From NCBI GenBank assembly GCA_947561395.2, contig OX387190.1, forward strand, positions 9,108,858 to 9,172,857: a stretch of 64,000 nt of DNA, in the 5' to 3' direction. The stretch comes from Buxus sempervirens. Its lineage: Eukaryota > Streptophyta > Magnoliopsida > Buxales > Buxaceae. The translations under genes were made by a program, and so were the position numbers. The notes beneath the pieces are model-generated. The model saw only the letters and a program-made list of their open reading frames with translations. It did not search any database and was not told where the DNA came from. How positions within the stretch are numbered: the stretch's first letter is position 1; every line of letters begins with the position of its first letter. Of the stretch, positions 1-10,847 are shown in pieces.

Positions 1-640
1 AGGTGCCTTATCCTTTCCTTTGTCCCCAGTTTCGTCCTTCACACCAGACATCAACGGCTCTGAAAATAAGATGGTAAAGCAACTGTGAGACGAATGTCTC
101 AGTAAACAACACATGCATGCTCGGTGAAAACACAATTGATGCCAATATATTTAAAAAAATCATGACATGTGGGTAGTTGAAATAATAGTAAAAGCGGCAA
201 CAAATGGTGCAAGACAAATAATGTAATCTGTGCTTAGGTGTACAATATAATCCATTTAATAAACACCCGTTCATGTATTTTTATCGCTTGTTAATTAGGT
301 TGTTTAGTATATTATGCACATGACCTCATCTAGCTTCACCGATTCCACATGGTGGCTAGGCATCCACGCCGATTACCCTTGACGTGGGCATCCATACGCG
401 GATTACCCTTGATGTATAGGCATCAATTGCCGATTTCTCATAGCAAATGGGCATCAGCCACCGATGTTGCTGGTGCTGGGATGATATAAGCAATGCAATA
501 ATAGTAACAACAACACTTGGTCATGACATTTATATATAAAGAATCCTATTTATGTTTATGGATCCATAACTTAAGGGTTCATTATATAAATATTCTTTTC
601 ATCAATACCATAACAGTGTATTATGTGTATGACATCTCAA
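1..640 (-). mobile_element. Chromovirus-type LTR fragment, reverse strand
   Basis: Read on the minus strand, this stretch has the 3' half of the LTR type that recurs through the window: the small hairpin TGAGAC-ATTC-GTCTCA (86-101), then a pyrimidine tract and TTTTCAG acceptor-like site near 66-72, then a short exon-like tail. Further right lie about four degenerate copies of a roughly 30-bp GGCATCCACGCCGATTACCC-type unit (about 359-480), placed where related LTRs carry other minisatellites. A GGATCCATAA word near 559 matches the same internal position in sister copies. The family terminus is not in the window on the left, and the right edge is estimated only from where a plus-strand LTR promoter begins. 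Treated as a fossil fragment. Confidence 0.5.
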
Positions 641-3600
641 GGGTAGCATGCGGCCTTACCCGAGTTAATCTTGGGCCAAGCCCTCTTTTCATTTCTCAAG
701 GAATTTGGGCCACTGCCTTCCATATAATACATCAATAACTTGGCCAACGCCCTTCATATATGGGAGTTGAAGAGTTTTTGAGCGCATTATAAATTGCTCA
801 ATGTGTACGATCAGAATTCGTTTGGTCGGCAGAGAATTCTAAGCAACAGAAATTGAATTGGATTGTTGGAGAAGAGAAAATCTAATCTACAGAGGTGAGT
901 TGAATTGGTTGGATCTGAAGAAGACGGATTGAAGTTGAGACTCTGTTCATTGAGGAAGTGCGTCTGATCTTGTTGATCAGAAGTTTCGTCTAGATCTCAT
1001 TTTAGATCAGGTAAGAACGATTAAGAGATTGTTTTAGTTTGATTTGGTTAGGTTTTATCATGTTTTTAGTAGAGATATTAGATCAGGTGTTAAAAATCAG
1101 TTTTATGCAAATTGCAGTATTCGTTGGAGAAGTTCTGGGCATGGAGAAATCTGATCAGCATTGCTGATTTTTGTTGAGTTGGAATTACAACAAAGTCGGG
1201 CAAGAAGCACCTTCTGAAATCATATATTCGTATGGTTTTGTGATTATCTAAGGATTTAGAATTGAAATAAATCAAATTCTGATTTCTATTCATTAAAGAG
1301 CGTTTGATTTGTGATTCCTATTAATCTGGATTAGATTAATTTCAAGAGTGTAGAATTGTGTTAATTAGATAGATTGCAATGTGTTAGATGTATTTTAGAA
1401 GAATGAAATTGGTTCAAGTGTTAAAGAAATTGAATTGCAGAAGAGTGCGGTTGATTTGGTTTTTAAAATAGTTGGGCACCTAGGGCTGCTCACCTGCCCT
1501 AGGTAGGCGCCCATGTTAGTTTTGTCAGATTTTTGGCTGGGCGCCCAGGCCAGGGTAAGCCCCCTCTTTATTTTATTATACGTGCAGCAGATTTGTCCAT
1601 TGAGCATAATTTGAGTTCTAGCTTACTAAACCTTTCCAATTGAGTTGATCTAAGTTCAATTAGCATTCAAGTGTTATTAGAACCTTATGGAGGATAAGTT
1701 ATTAATATGGATTAAGGGATTATTGTGAGTCAAATATTAGCAAATGCCTATTATAATTTTTGCAGCATGTGGTTGAGTTTCTGTTGAGCATATTTTTGTG
1801 TTCTAGCCTATTATATTATTTCACCTGAGTTATTCAAGGATTAATTGGTATTTCAAGAGCTTATAGAATTCTACTGAGGATTAAACTGATATTAAGGATT
1901 AGGAAATAATTAGTATTGGAATCAATTAGTAGAGGATATTAGCAAATCTAAATTCATGATCTAAGGTGGTTGGGTATTCGAGGAATTCTAGAACTGATTT
2001 TAATCTTATTGAATTAGCTGAATTTTTGTCATGACTTTAATAGTATTTGATTATGCTTTCTCAGTAAATTACTGGTTATCATTTTGGTTAAATTGTAAAG
2101 TACTTTTACCAGTTGTGCCGATTGCTGGAAATTTTTCTGTTTACTAAATTGAGTGGTTATTTGGATTGAAATTGGTATTGTCAGTTATAAAATGATTTCA
2201 TTTACCTTGAGCATGATTTTACGTTAAATTTGCAAATAATATGATAATTTTGTCAAAGCTATTACTGTAAAACCCCGATTTTTCACCTAATAAATAAATA
2301 AATAATAAATAAAAGAAAATATGAGTTAAGTCCTAGTTAAAATAAAAAGTGAAGATTTAGAGGATAATTAATTCAAATAAGTTCTAAGTTGAAGATAAAG
2401 AAAGAATTTTAATGAAATTAGCCTAAAAGAATAAAAAGGGTATTTTGGTAATTTCCAGAAAAGGGTAATTAGTGAATAGATCATCAAATAATAATTAGAA
2501 TTAGAAAATAGAAGAAAACAAATTATTTTGACAAGTTAGAAATTAAAAGAAATTAATAAAAGCCTAAAATAGGGAAAAAGGGTAAGTAGGAGATTTCACG
2601 ACTTAATTTGGAGAAAATAAGGTTTTAAGTGATAGAAATGTTTAATTAAATATTTTGCACGAAATTAGGTTATTTTCATGAGTTTAGATAATAAGAAACT
2701 TAATTAGTATTAGTTAAGTTGAAAATAGAAGGTGGAGAAAAAGTAGGAATTAAATTAGAAGGATTAGACATTAACTAGACCATGGTTGGGTTAGCCCAAA
2801 TTTAATTAGCCAATTAGGGTTGGTTTAGGATTTCTAAAGCCTAGTATAAATAGGAGATTAAGGTTAGAAGAGAGGTAATTTTTGTGGGTTTCTTATGGAG
2901 AGAAAAGAGGGAGAGAAAGGAAGGAGGTCTCTAATGGAGGTGTCTGACCAGCCACCATCAAAACGCGATCGGGGAAAATCCGTACGGTGGATCGCCTTCA
3001 TATTTTGAGGTTTTGTTCGTGACTGATAAAACTACATTGTGAACGGTGGAGATTTGAATTGGAAGAGTCTAGCTTGGAACGGTTGGGAGCAACATTCTGG
3101 TCCAAAATTAGAAGGTGCAATGGAAGAAGGATTTAGCGTATAAGGCAAGTAGTAACCCTTGGAAAACGTGAGGAATTGCATGATTTTGATTTCTGTGATT
3201 TCATATGGATTGAACGGATTAGTCGGAATAGTATTTACATGGAATCAAACTATTTACATGTTAGTGATTTGTATTCTTGAAGGATTTATTGAATTAAAGA
3301 AGGAAACTTAGTTTGATTATGTAAATAAAGGTAGGAGGGTATTTAATTAACAAGAATTAATCTGGAAGGCTTTAGGAATGTTTTAGAATGTTATTAGATT
3401 AATTTAGACCAAAGAAACATATGGCAAAGGCATAAAAATCAGAACTTTAGAAATCTGGAAAATTCTGTTAAAAATTGCACGAGCGCCTAGGATCGCCTAG
3501 GATCGCCCAGCACAGTAGAGGTAGGCGCTCTAAGTAAATTTTGTAGATTTTGGGGATTTTGTAATTCGAATAAATACCCAATAATTCTTATGATTAGTGA

Positions 3601-6074
3601 AGCATGTTAGCCTCTTTATAAGGACCTAATTAAGCTATAAAAATTATAAAATTAATTGGGAAAGATTAAGCAATAAATAGAAGGTTATAATGAAAGGATT
3701 GTTTATAAAATGGTCAAAGGGTATGGATATTGCTAGAAATAATACTACTGAAATTTATAGCTTATAAACATCTTTTAAACTTCATTCTAGGTCTGTAGAA
3801 CATGCTGGAAAAATAAAATACAGGAAATTCAAATAGAAACTAGCTTAGGTGCTAAGGTAGGAAATTGGATTCTAATAAAGGGATTAAGAAGGAAAAGTTC
3901 AAGCATGATTTGATTTACTTTTATTTGGGCTTTAAATGTGAATATTGGCTACTGGATTTGCATAAACTTTAAGTTGCATCGAACTTATGATTGATGGGTT
4001 TATTTTGAATATAATTAAAGAATTGCATCTGTTATCATGCAAAAGGCTCTGTTTGGATTATTGAGGATTGAAACATGGTTTTCACTTGGAATTGAATACT
4101 TTGGTATGGATTGGTATGTGGTATGATATTGTTCTCTTTAATTTTACGGTTGGGTGATACGGCTTCTGTGGTAGAGTTTGATACTATCTTTTACGACAGA
4201 GATGGGTAATCCTCTGTGTAGAGATGTGTAATCCTTTACGGGTAAAAGTGTGTATGCCTCCTACATTAGCGTGTCCTCCCGTATGTGGTTTTATCGTGGT
4301 TTGTGTCAGTGGGCTTAGCTGTATATGGATCCATAGTTTTGGCTGGTTAGCTAAGTGGTATTTAGTTTGGGTTGATTTACTCCTATATTGCGAGCGCGCT
4401 TCCCTTTGCAAGTTAGTTTGCTCTGGGAGGGTCCTATGTCTGGAGGGACACCCCGGTGAGCCGCTGGTGATTCCCTGTACATGTGGATAAGCGACCACAC
4501 TCCATGTATTGATTCTGGTGCTGCATGCGGGTGGTACGTCCAACTCTGCGGGGTTCGTGTGCAATAAGTCGGTGACTACGGCTCTTGTCTAAGCTGCGCT
4601 GCATGGGGCTTGAGTATCATCAAGTAGCACTGCCCCTAAGCCGCACGGTGGAACAGCATTTAGTTGATTGTCATCTCAAATACTTATCATCTTTGTGAGT
4701 CCTGCAATGGCACGTGTTTTATCGCTTTTGTCGGTTTTACCCCGTTAACATCAAGCTACTGGTATTTATACATGATCGTCTGTTTTATCGCTTTATTTGG
4801 AATTGCCATGGATAACTTGGATTTCTCGTCTTATCGTTGATTAATCGAATACCTCATGACTATTTGCTTATATTGGACTGTTTCAAATTGCATGCACCTG
4901 CTACTTGCTGAGATGTAAATCTCACTCCGTTTTCCCCTATTTTTCAGGTTGCTTGGAGAGATCGCGAAGATGGGGTTTTGATTTGATGGGTAGAAATATA
5001 ATTGGTATTAATGCCACATGTTCATTAGATAAACTTTATTGTAAACAGAATTGATATTATTGAATAAAGAATTGTTGTTATTGGCCACCATAACTCTGAT
5101 GTAATTAATTTGTAAATTTTAAAATTATTGTGAATCTTGGTGTGGATCTGACCCCAGCTTCGTGGTAACATCTCGAGTTTGATTGTTGAATCGGACTTGT
5201 GTTGTTACAGTAGCGAACCGGGTTCGGGTTGGGTGCTGGTTTGCACTGACCCGGGTTCGGGGCGTTACAATTACGGGCGAGACTTAGTGTGGATCCACAG
5301 TCTAGTTAGTAAATGGATTTTGTACATTTTGTTTGGATTTAAGTTCAGGGGTCCTTAGTGTGTTTCCACCATGATGGAGAGGCCTTCCATGAGGGAAGTG
5401 CTGCAGCAACTTTGTTTCCACCATGAGGGTGAAGTCACACGAGTATTCATCATGAGGGTGAGGTTTTGGATCTTCGAGCTGTTGCAATGTTCTTCGACGA
5501 GATTGTTTGGAACATTAGTGCTTAGCTACACAAAATAGACAAACTTCATGAGTTCCACTATATTATTTTCCGAATTTGATATTGATATCGATTATGATTT
5601 TCGCTGTATATTCGGGATTAGTCGGATTAACCATGGTTCACCGTAAAATTAATTGATTGTAACTATGCATGATTTAGAACTGTTATAAATGTATTTCTTT
5701 GCATTCATATGTTACTTGCTGAGATATTCGTATCTCACTCGTTTTGCTTTGTTTTCAGATCTCGGTGAGGACGACACTTTGGGGGCAGATATTCTGGCAG
5801 ATTATTCGGAGTACCGTGAGGACTTTTACGTTGAATAGACGCATTTGTTATAGTTTCTGGATTTTGTTTTGGATATTGTGAGTTGTATTCATGGATATTG
5901 TCATTTCATTTTGGATGGTGATTGGGTTTAGTGAAACTTTATTTCATGTATTAGAAACTCTTGATCATATATTTCATGTTTTTCCTATACTTTGTTAGAT
6001 CCTGTGGAATATAGATAACCCTTCGAAAACGAGTTACGACTTTTCTACGTAACTCAGATCCGGGGCGTTCCACA
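640..6074 (+). mobile_element. Chromovirus-type LTR, interrupted by a younger solo LTR
   Basis: The plus-strand LTR has a promoter-like TATAAAT near 788-795, exon-like sequence and donor-like sites (CAGAG|GTGAGT near 893; TCAG|GTAAG near 1010). It has a GC-rich block with GGGCGCC words (about 1475-1560). After the nested LTR it continues with the GGATCCA box (5291), the TGAGATA-TTCG-TATCTCA hairpin (5720-5737), a TTTTCAG acceptor-like site (5758), a short acidic reading frame and an end of the GGGGCGTTCCACA type. Its right edge abuts chromovirus pol sequence, so it inserted into that older element. The left boundary is uncertain; no TGTAA start is clear. The nested 3 kb insertion makes it look twice its true length. 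Confidence 0.6.
2266..5269 (+). mobile_element. Solo LTR, chromovirus family, TSD ATTAC
   Basis: The copy starts TGTAAAACCCCG and ends GGGGCGTTACA. It is flanked by exact 5-bp duplications ATTAC (2261-2265 and 5270-5274), so both ends are certain. Length is 3004 bp with no internal coding region, meaning a solo LTR left by LTR-LTR recombination. In order it holds a TATAAATAG box (2845-2853), a donor-like GGCAA|GTAGTAACCC (about 3144), a GC-rich block GAGCGCCTAGGATCGCC (about 3480-3530), the GGATCCATAG box (about 4327), the hairpin TGAGAT-GTAA-ATCTCA (4909-4924) and a TTTTTCAG acceptor-like site (about 4949). It inserted in an older LTR of the same family and orientation. Confidence 0.92.
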
Positions 6075-6447
6075 GAGGGGATGGATGGATTTGCTTAAGG
6101 ATAATAGATGCACTATACATTATCATCCAGGCAAGGCTAATGTTGTGGTAGATACTTTGAGTCGCAGAGGAGCAGTGGATGACACTATTGCCATATTAAC
6201 TACATTCATGACTAGTTAGTTTAGATTGATTGATGTGGTTAGAGATTGGCATGGGGAGTTTGTTTTATCCAGTGATGGCATGATTTTGGCACGTGTGCAT
6301 GCAGAACTAGATTTGATACAGTGGATTCAGGATAAGCAGTTGCTTGATCTTGATTTGACTACCACTAGAGAGTTGGTTAAAACCGGATTTGATATAGCTA
6401 GAGATTTTGAGGATAGAGATGGTCTTTTAAGATTTGAAGGTATGATT
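6075..6447 (+). pseudogene. Chromovirus RNase H end / integrase N-terminal relic
   Basis: Translation gives a DNRCTIHYHPGKANVV stretch and LSRRG, the hallmark C-terminal end of plant Ty3/gypsy RNase H. It is followed by the linker that leads to the integrase zinc finger (WIQDKQ, DGLLRFEG). The relic stops where a later LTR inserted. It belongs to the same fossil as the integrase relic at 9503-10847. No function is expected now. Confidence 0.85.
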
Positions 6448-9400
6448 TGTAAAACCCAGAATTTTTAGCAAATAAATAAATAAAAATTAAATATGAATAT
6501 TTGGCATGTTAATGAATTGTCAAAATAAATTGGAGATTAAATATATAGCATATGATTTGGGGTACTTATAATTCATCCAGGATGTATAATGGATTAAGAA
6601 TGACAAAGAGAATAAATTTGGAAATTTTAGAAGAAATCGAATGCATAGATATAAAATTATCAAGAGAAGGGTATTATGGTCAATTCGTATTAATTATCGG
6701 TAAATAATTAAATACATTAATTAAATTATTATTAGACTTGAGAAATGATGATAAACTTAAGTTGGGTTTAGATTGCCTATTAACAATGATATTTATAGCT
6801 TAATAAGTAGAATAAGGGCATATTGGTAATTATAGTTGATTAGGAGCCTTAAGTTGAGGAGATGAGGGTTTTATTGAGGGATTTTAATTATAATTATTGG
6901 TGATCGCATTGATAGAGGAGATCAGGAGTTTGATACAGATTTGACCGTTGGATCGTGAGATATCAAGGTAAGTGTGGATTAAAGGTCATTTTTAAATCTG
7001 ATTGGTGGATAAGTATAGAACTTGATAGTAGGGAGATGCACAGGACCATGGGGAATAAAATAGGGTGTTATACCCTAGAGGAATGCTAATCGTATTCGTA
7101 GGTGTCTTTAGTTTGGTACTCGGCGGCTGAAGAGAAAAAAGAGAGAGAGACCGAGAGGAGAAAAGGAAGAAGAAGGAGAGTTTGATCTCGAGTTTCGTAG
7201 CATTCCAGGAGTGCTTGGAGTCTGTGAAGAGAAGAAATTGTTGTTGGTTAAAGGAGGAAGAAGGGTCATTCGAATCAGGTAGGTAACACACCCTGTTTTG
7301 TCATTGATTTGTATTTTCTTCGTGTTTGATCGTAAGTGCATATTTAATAGTAGTGTATATGTGTATTTAGTTGGATTATTGTTGCATATATACGTAGAAT
7401 TTGATTGAAATTGAGAAGTCATACGGTTTAGTTCTCGTGTTTGCCACGATTCGTAGGACGCCTAGTACGATCGCCTAGGCGATCATGGGTGTCAGTTTTA
7501 CAACATTCACGAAATATTAGGCGATGGGTAGGCGACCGTATGATTAGTAGGTCACTCAAGGGGATCGCCTAGACGATCACTTGAGCGCCCATTTAGGTGA
7601 AAAATTACGCTTATTTAAAACAGCCGCCTAGGCGACCAAATCGTAAATTTTTTTTAAAGAAGTCGCCCAATACATGGCTTGGGCGACCACTCTAGGCGAC
7701 TTATAATGGCTTGTAATCATTATAGGCCTAAATTTTAAATACTTTACTTTTACTTCATTGAATATCACAAAAACTTAATAACTTTCATTTGCTTTATTGA
7801 CCATCACCTAACCTTAATAACTTTTAATACTTAAACCAAATCTTAATTAATTCGTATATTTTAATTCTCCTCAACTAAATAGTAGTTACTTTTGTATACT
7901 TTTTTAGATTATCACTAAACTTTAAATAATTCTTGTTTCTTTAATTGACTCCACCGTATCATTAAACAATTGAATTTTATATTAATATACTTAATACATC
8001 ATTAGACCCGGACTTTAGCGTGTGTGTTATGCGTCCAATTTCTTGTATGATTAAATACCTATTTGATACTAAATCAGGTTATCACGTAAGCATATTTTTC
8101 TATCCTGAACGAAATATTATGATAAATAAATTGATGAACTAATTTCTGAACAAGACTTTGGATTATTGATTGAACATGAACCAACTATGTTATAAACAAT
8201 ACTGAAATGTGAATTATCGGTACAATGGCTTGGTGGCCAGTTTTATTTATAATCTACTTGGTGGCAGAGCTATATTTGTATTACCTGATTGGTGGCAGAG
8301 ATTATTACTCGCTTGGTGGCGGAGACCCGGATGGTGGAGACCCTTACCTGCTTGGTGGCGGAGACATTACCTCCTGCGGGAGAGACATATTTCCTTCTGT
8401 GGGGGAGATGTAGTTCAAATGGGATTGCATCTTACAGGAGAGGTACCTTATGTGGAGGAGATGTAATTATACGTGATTGCATCCCATATGGGGGATGGGT
8501 GTGTGAGTTACCACCGGAAGGTGAGGAAGCTATCTCCCGCTATAGAGGTGGGTACCATGTATTCACATTTTGTGGTCGAGTTATGCTATTCCCTGCAGGG
8601 GGTACTTGCGATCTTAGAGATGTGCATTCTCCTGCGGAGGAGGTGTGGATACTGTGTGTTTACGTCCTACGGTAGAGGTAGGCTACTACTCTAAGGTGGG
8701 CTTTTACTTTTGACTATTTATGGTTGTTCTTCGATTGATGGATCGATTTAGCCGTGTTTGACAAGAATGGTAAATGAAATATTAATATGACATAATTGAA
8801 CGGAATTGTTGTGACTTGATTTGAATTGTTAAAATTTAATATTATTGAAACAGGAATAAAATGTAAAATTGTTCTTAGGAAGACAAATTGAAATAAATTG
8901 GAAACCAGGTGATTGTGATATATAATTCAATTTCTTTCAAATTGAAATTAAATTTACATGAAAAACTTTCTTTATTTCGAGCACTGATTTAATGTTGGGT
9001 TGTATCGTGATTATTCGATTATTTTGTCAACCGTGATGATCGCTTATCTTATCGAGCATGAAATCACTGTTGTTTTCCTTATATATATACTATTTTCTTT
9101 ATGCATAGTATTACCTACTGAGATATTCGTATCTCACCCCTACTTTTTAATGTTTTATTTTCAAGTCATCTTGAAGATGATGCCTCGGGTTAAACTGATA
9201 GTGGGCTTGAAGTCTAGAAAATCCAGAGGGCAAGAGTAGGATATTTATATAGCAGTTTTCATTTTCTTGGATTAATAGTAAATGATCTAGTAGAATTTAA
9301 GAGTTAGTTAAACCATAGTTGCCCTTTCTATTGATGAACTTGATGTAATTGAATTTTGAGGATTCTATGGAATAAGGAGAAGTTTCTTCGCACACTCTGA

Positions 9401-9502
9401 GATATTCTTAATTCCTTTATGCTTGTGTAATTAATTGCTTGGTTATCATACAAGTAATGCCCTGATCCAAGTGAAAAAAAAAACGGGATTTAGGGCATTA
9501 CA
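6448..9502 (+). mobile_element. Chromovirus-type LTR nested in integrase region
   Basis: The copy starts TGTAAAACCCAG and ends GGGCATTACA, splitting the integrase reading sequence of the host element. It has a donor-like CAG|GTAGGTAACACACC (7278/7279) with a CCTGTTTT box and an unusually long GC-rich block (about 7445-7700) with CGCCTAGGCGATC repeats. A GGTGGCGGAGAC-type minisatellite lies at 8220-8410, the hairpin TGAGATA-TTCG-TATCTCA at 9119-9136, then a pyrimidine tract. I did not find a clean 5-bp duplication, so the exact ends rest on the termini and the interrupted host sequence. At 3.05 kb with no coding interior, it is most likely a solo LTR. Confidence 0.82.
8220..8410 (+). repeat. 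Minisatellite of GGTGGC(A/G)GAGA units
   Basis: About seven degenerate units of 20-25 bp built on CTTGGTGGC(A/G)GAGA occur inside the LTR at 6448-9502. The same motif on the opposite strand forms a much longer array inside the LTR at 13175 (14280-14745), so it is an inherited LTR component that expands and contracts. Open reading frames through it are repeat artefacts. Confidence 0.85.
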
Positions 9503-10847
9503 TGTGTGTTCCTAATGATAAGGAGATTAAGGAATTAATTTTAGATGAAGGCCATAAGTCTAGATATGCAATTCATCCAAGCACTACCAAGATGTATAAG
9601 AATTTGAAGATTAATTATTGGTGGTCTGGGATGAGGAGAGAAATAGCTGAATATGTGGCTAGATGTCTTACATGTCAGCAAGTTAAGGCAAAACATCAAA
9701 GACCCCCGGGTCTTCTACAGTCACTTCCTATTCCAGAGTGGAAGTGGGAACACATTACCATGGATTTTGTCTCTAGATTACCAGTTACAGTGAAGCAGTA
9801 TGATGTCATATGGGTCATTGTGGATAGATTGGCTAAATTAGCCCATTTCTTACCGATTCAGATGACCCAGCCTTTGAAATCATTAGCAGAGTTATATGTC
9901 AGGGAGATAGTGAGATTGCATGGAGTTCCAGTTTCCATTGTTTCAGATCGTGATCCTCATTTTACTTCTAAGTTTTGGAATAGTTTACAAGATGCATTAG
10001 GAACTAAGTTGAAATTCAGCAATAGTTTTCAACCTCAGACATATGGGTAGTCTGAGAGGACCACACAGACACTTGAGGATTTGTTGAGGTGTTGTGTGCT
10101 TGATTTTGGAGGGAGTTGGAGTAAACACTTGCCTTTAGTGGAATTTGCTTATAATAATAGTTATCAAGTCAATATATAGATGGCACCATTCAAAGCACTG
10201 TATGGCAGGGTGTGTAGATCGCCTTTATGTTGGGTAAAGGTTAGTGAAAAGCAACTTCTTGGCCCACAGTATGTGCAGGATAGTGTTGAGAAGGTGAATC
10301 TGATTAAGCAACATCTTTTGATAGCTCAAAGTAGACAAAAGAGCTATGCAAATACCAAGAGGCGAGAGTTGAATTTTGAGATTGGAGATCATATTTTTCT
10401 TAAGATATCACCGTCTAGAGGTATTATGAGATTTGGGAAGAAAGGCAAATTGTCTCCTAGATTCATTGGACCATTTGAGATACTTGATACAGTTGGACCC
10501 GTCGCCTATAAATTAGCATTGCCACCATAGATGATTGGAGTTCATAATGTTTTCCAAGTGTCTATGCTACATATATATGTTCTAGATCCTAGCCATGTAA
10601 TTTCATATGAGCCTTTGGTTGTTCGTGAGGACTTGTCATTTGAAGAGAAGCCTATTCAGATTTTAGATCGAAGTGAGAAAGTTCTACGTAACAAGATCAT
10701 TTCGTTGGTGAAAGTATTATGGCAATATCATACATCGGAAGAGGCTACTTGGGAACATGAAGAAGATATGAGGAGCAAGTATCCATTCTTATTTGAAGAT
10801 ATGCAAGGTAAATTTCGAGGACGAAATTATTTTGTAAGAGGGTGGAA
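9503..10847 (+). pseudogene. Chromovirus integrase and chromodomain relic
   Basis: The first part holds the integrase N-terminus (HPSTTKMY, CLTCQQVK), the core (ITMDFVSRLP, WVIVDRLAKLAHF, SDRDPHF) and the start of the C-terminal region. The second part includes the GPFEILDTVGPVAY and VHNVFQVSML motifs and a chromodomain-like EEATWE segment, before KFRGRN and the purine tract next to the LTR. These are diagnostic for plant chromoviruses, the Tekay/Del group being the best fit. It is the downstream half of the same fossil whose upstream half lies before 6448. Broken, with a small number of interruptions. Confidence 0.92.

Larger units (their letters stand above)
6075..10847 (+). mobile_element. 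Broken Ty3/gypsy chromovirus (Tekay-like), 3' internal part
   Basis: This is the 3' portion of a chromovirus internal region, cut on the left by one LTR and split by another (6448-9502). Visible parts are the end of RNase H with the HPGKANVV signature, the integrase with a zinc-binding N-terminus and catalytic core, and a C-terminal chromodomain-type segment with LVKVLW and EEATWE. It ends in KFRGRN, a purine tract and an LTR start. Gag, protease and most of reverse transcriptase are absent from the window. The family is assigned from these signatures and from the 2-3 kb LTR with a TGTAA..CCCCG start. It is a fossil, clearly broken with several interruptions besides the nested insertion. Confidence 0.9.

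Noticed and set aside
8209-8694. Several overlapping open frames of 60-128 codons
   Set aside because: They run through the GGTGGC minisatellite of an LTR, show no domain and have no codon bias.
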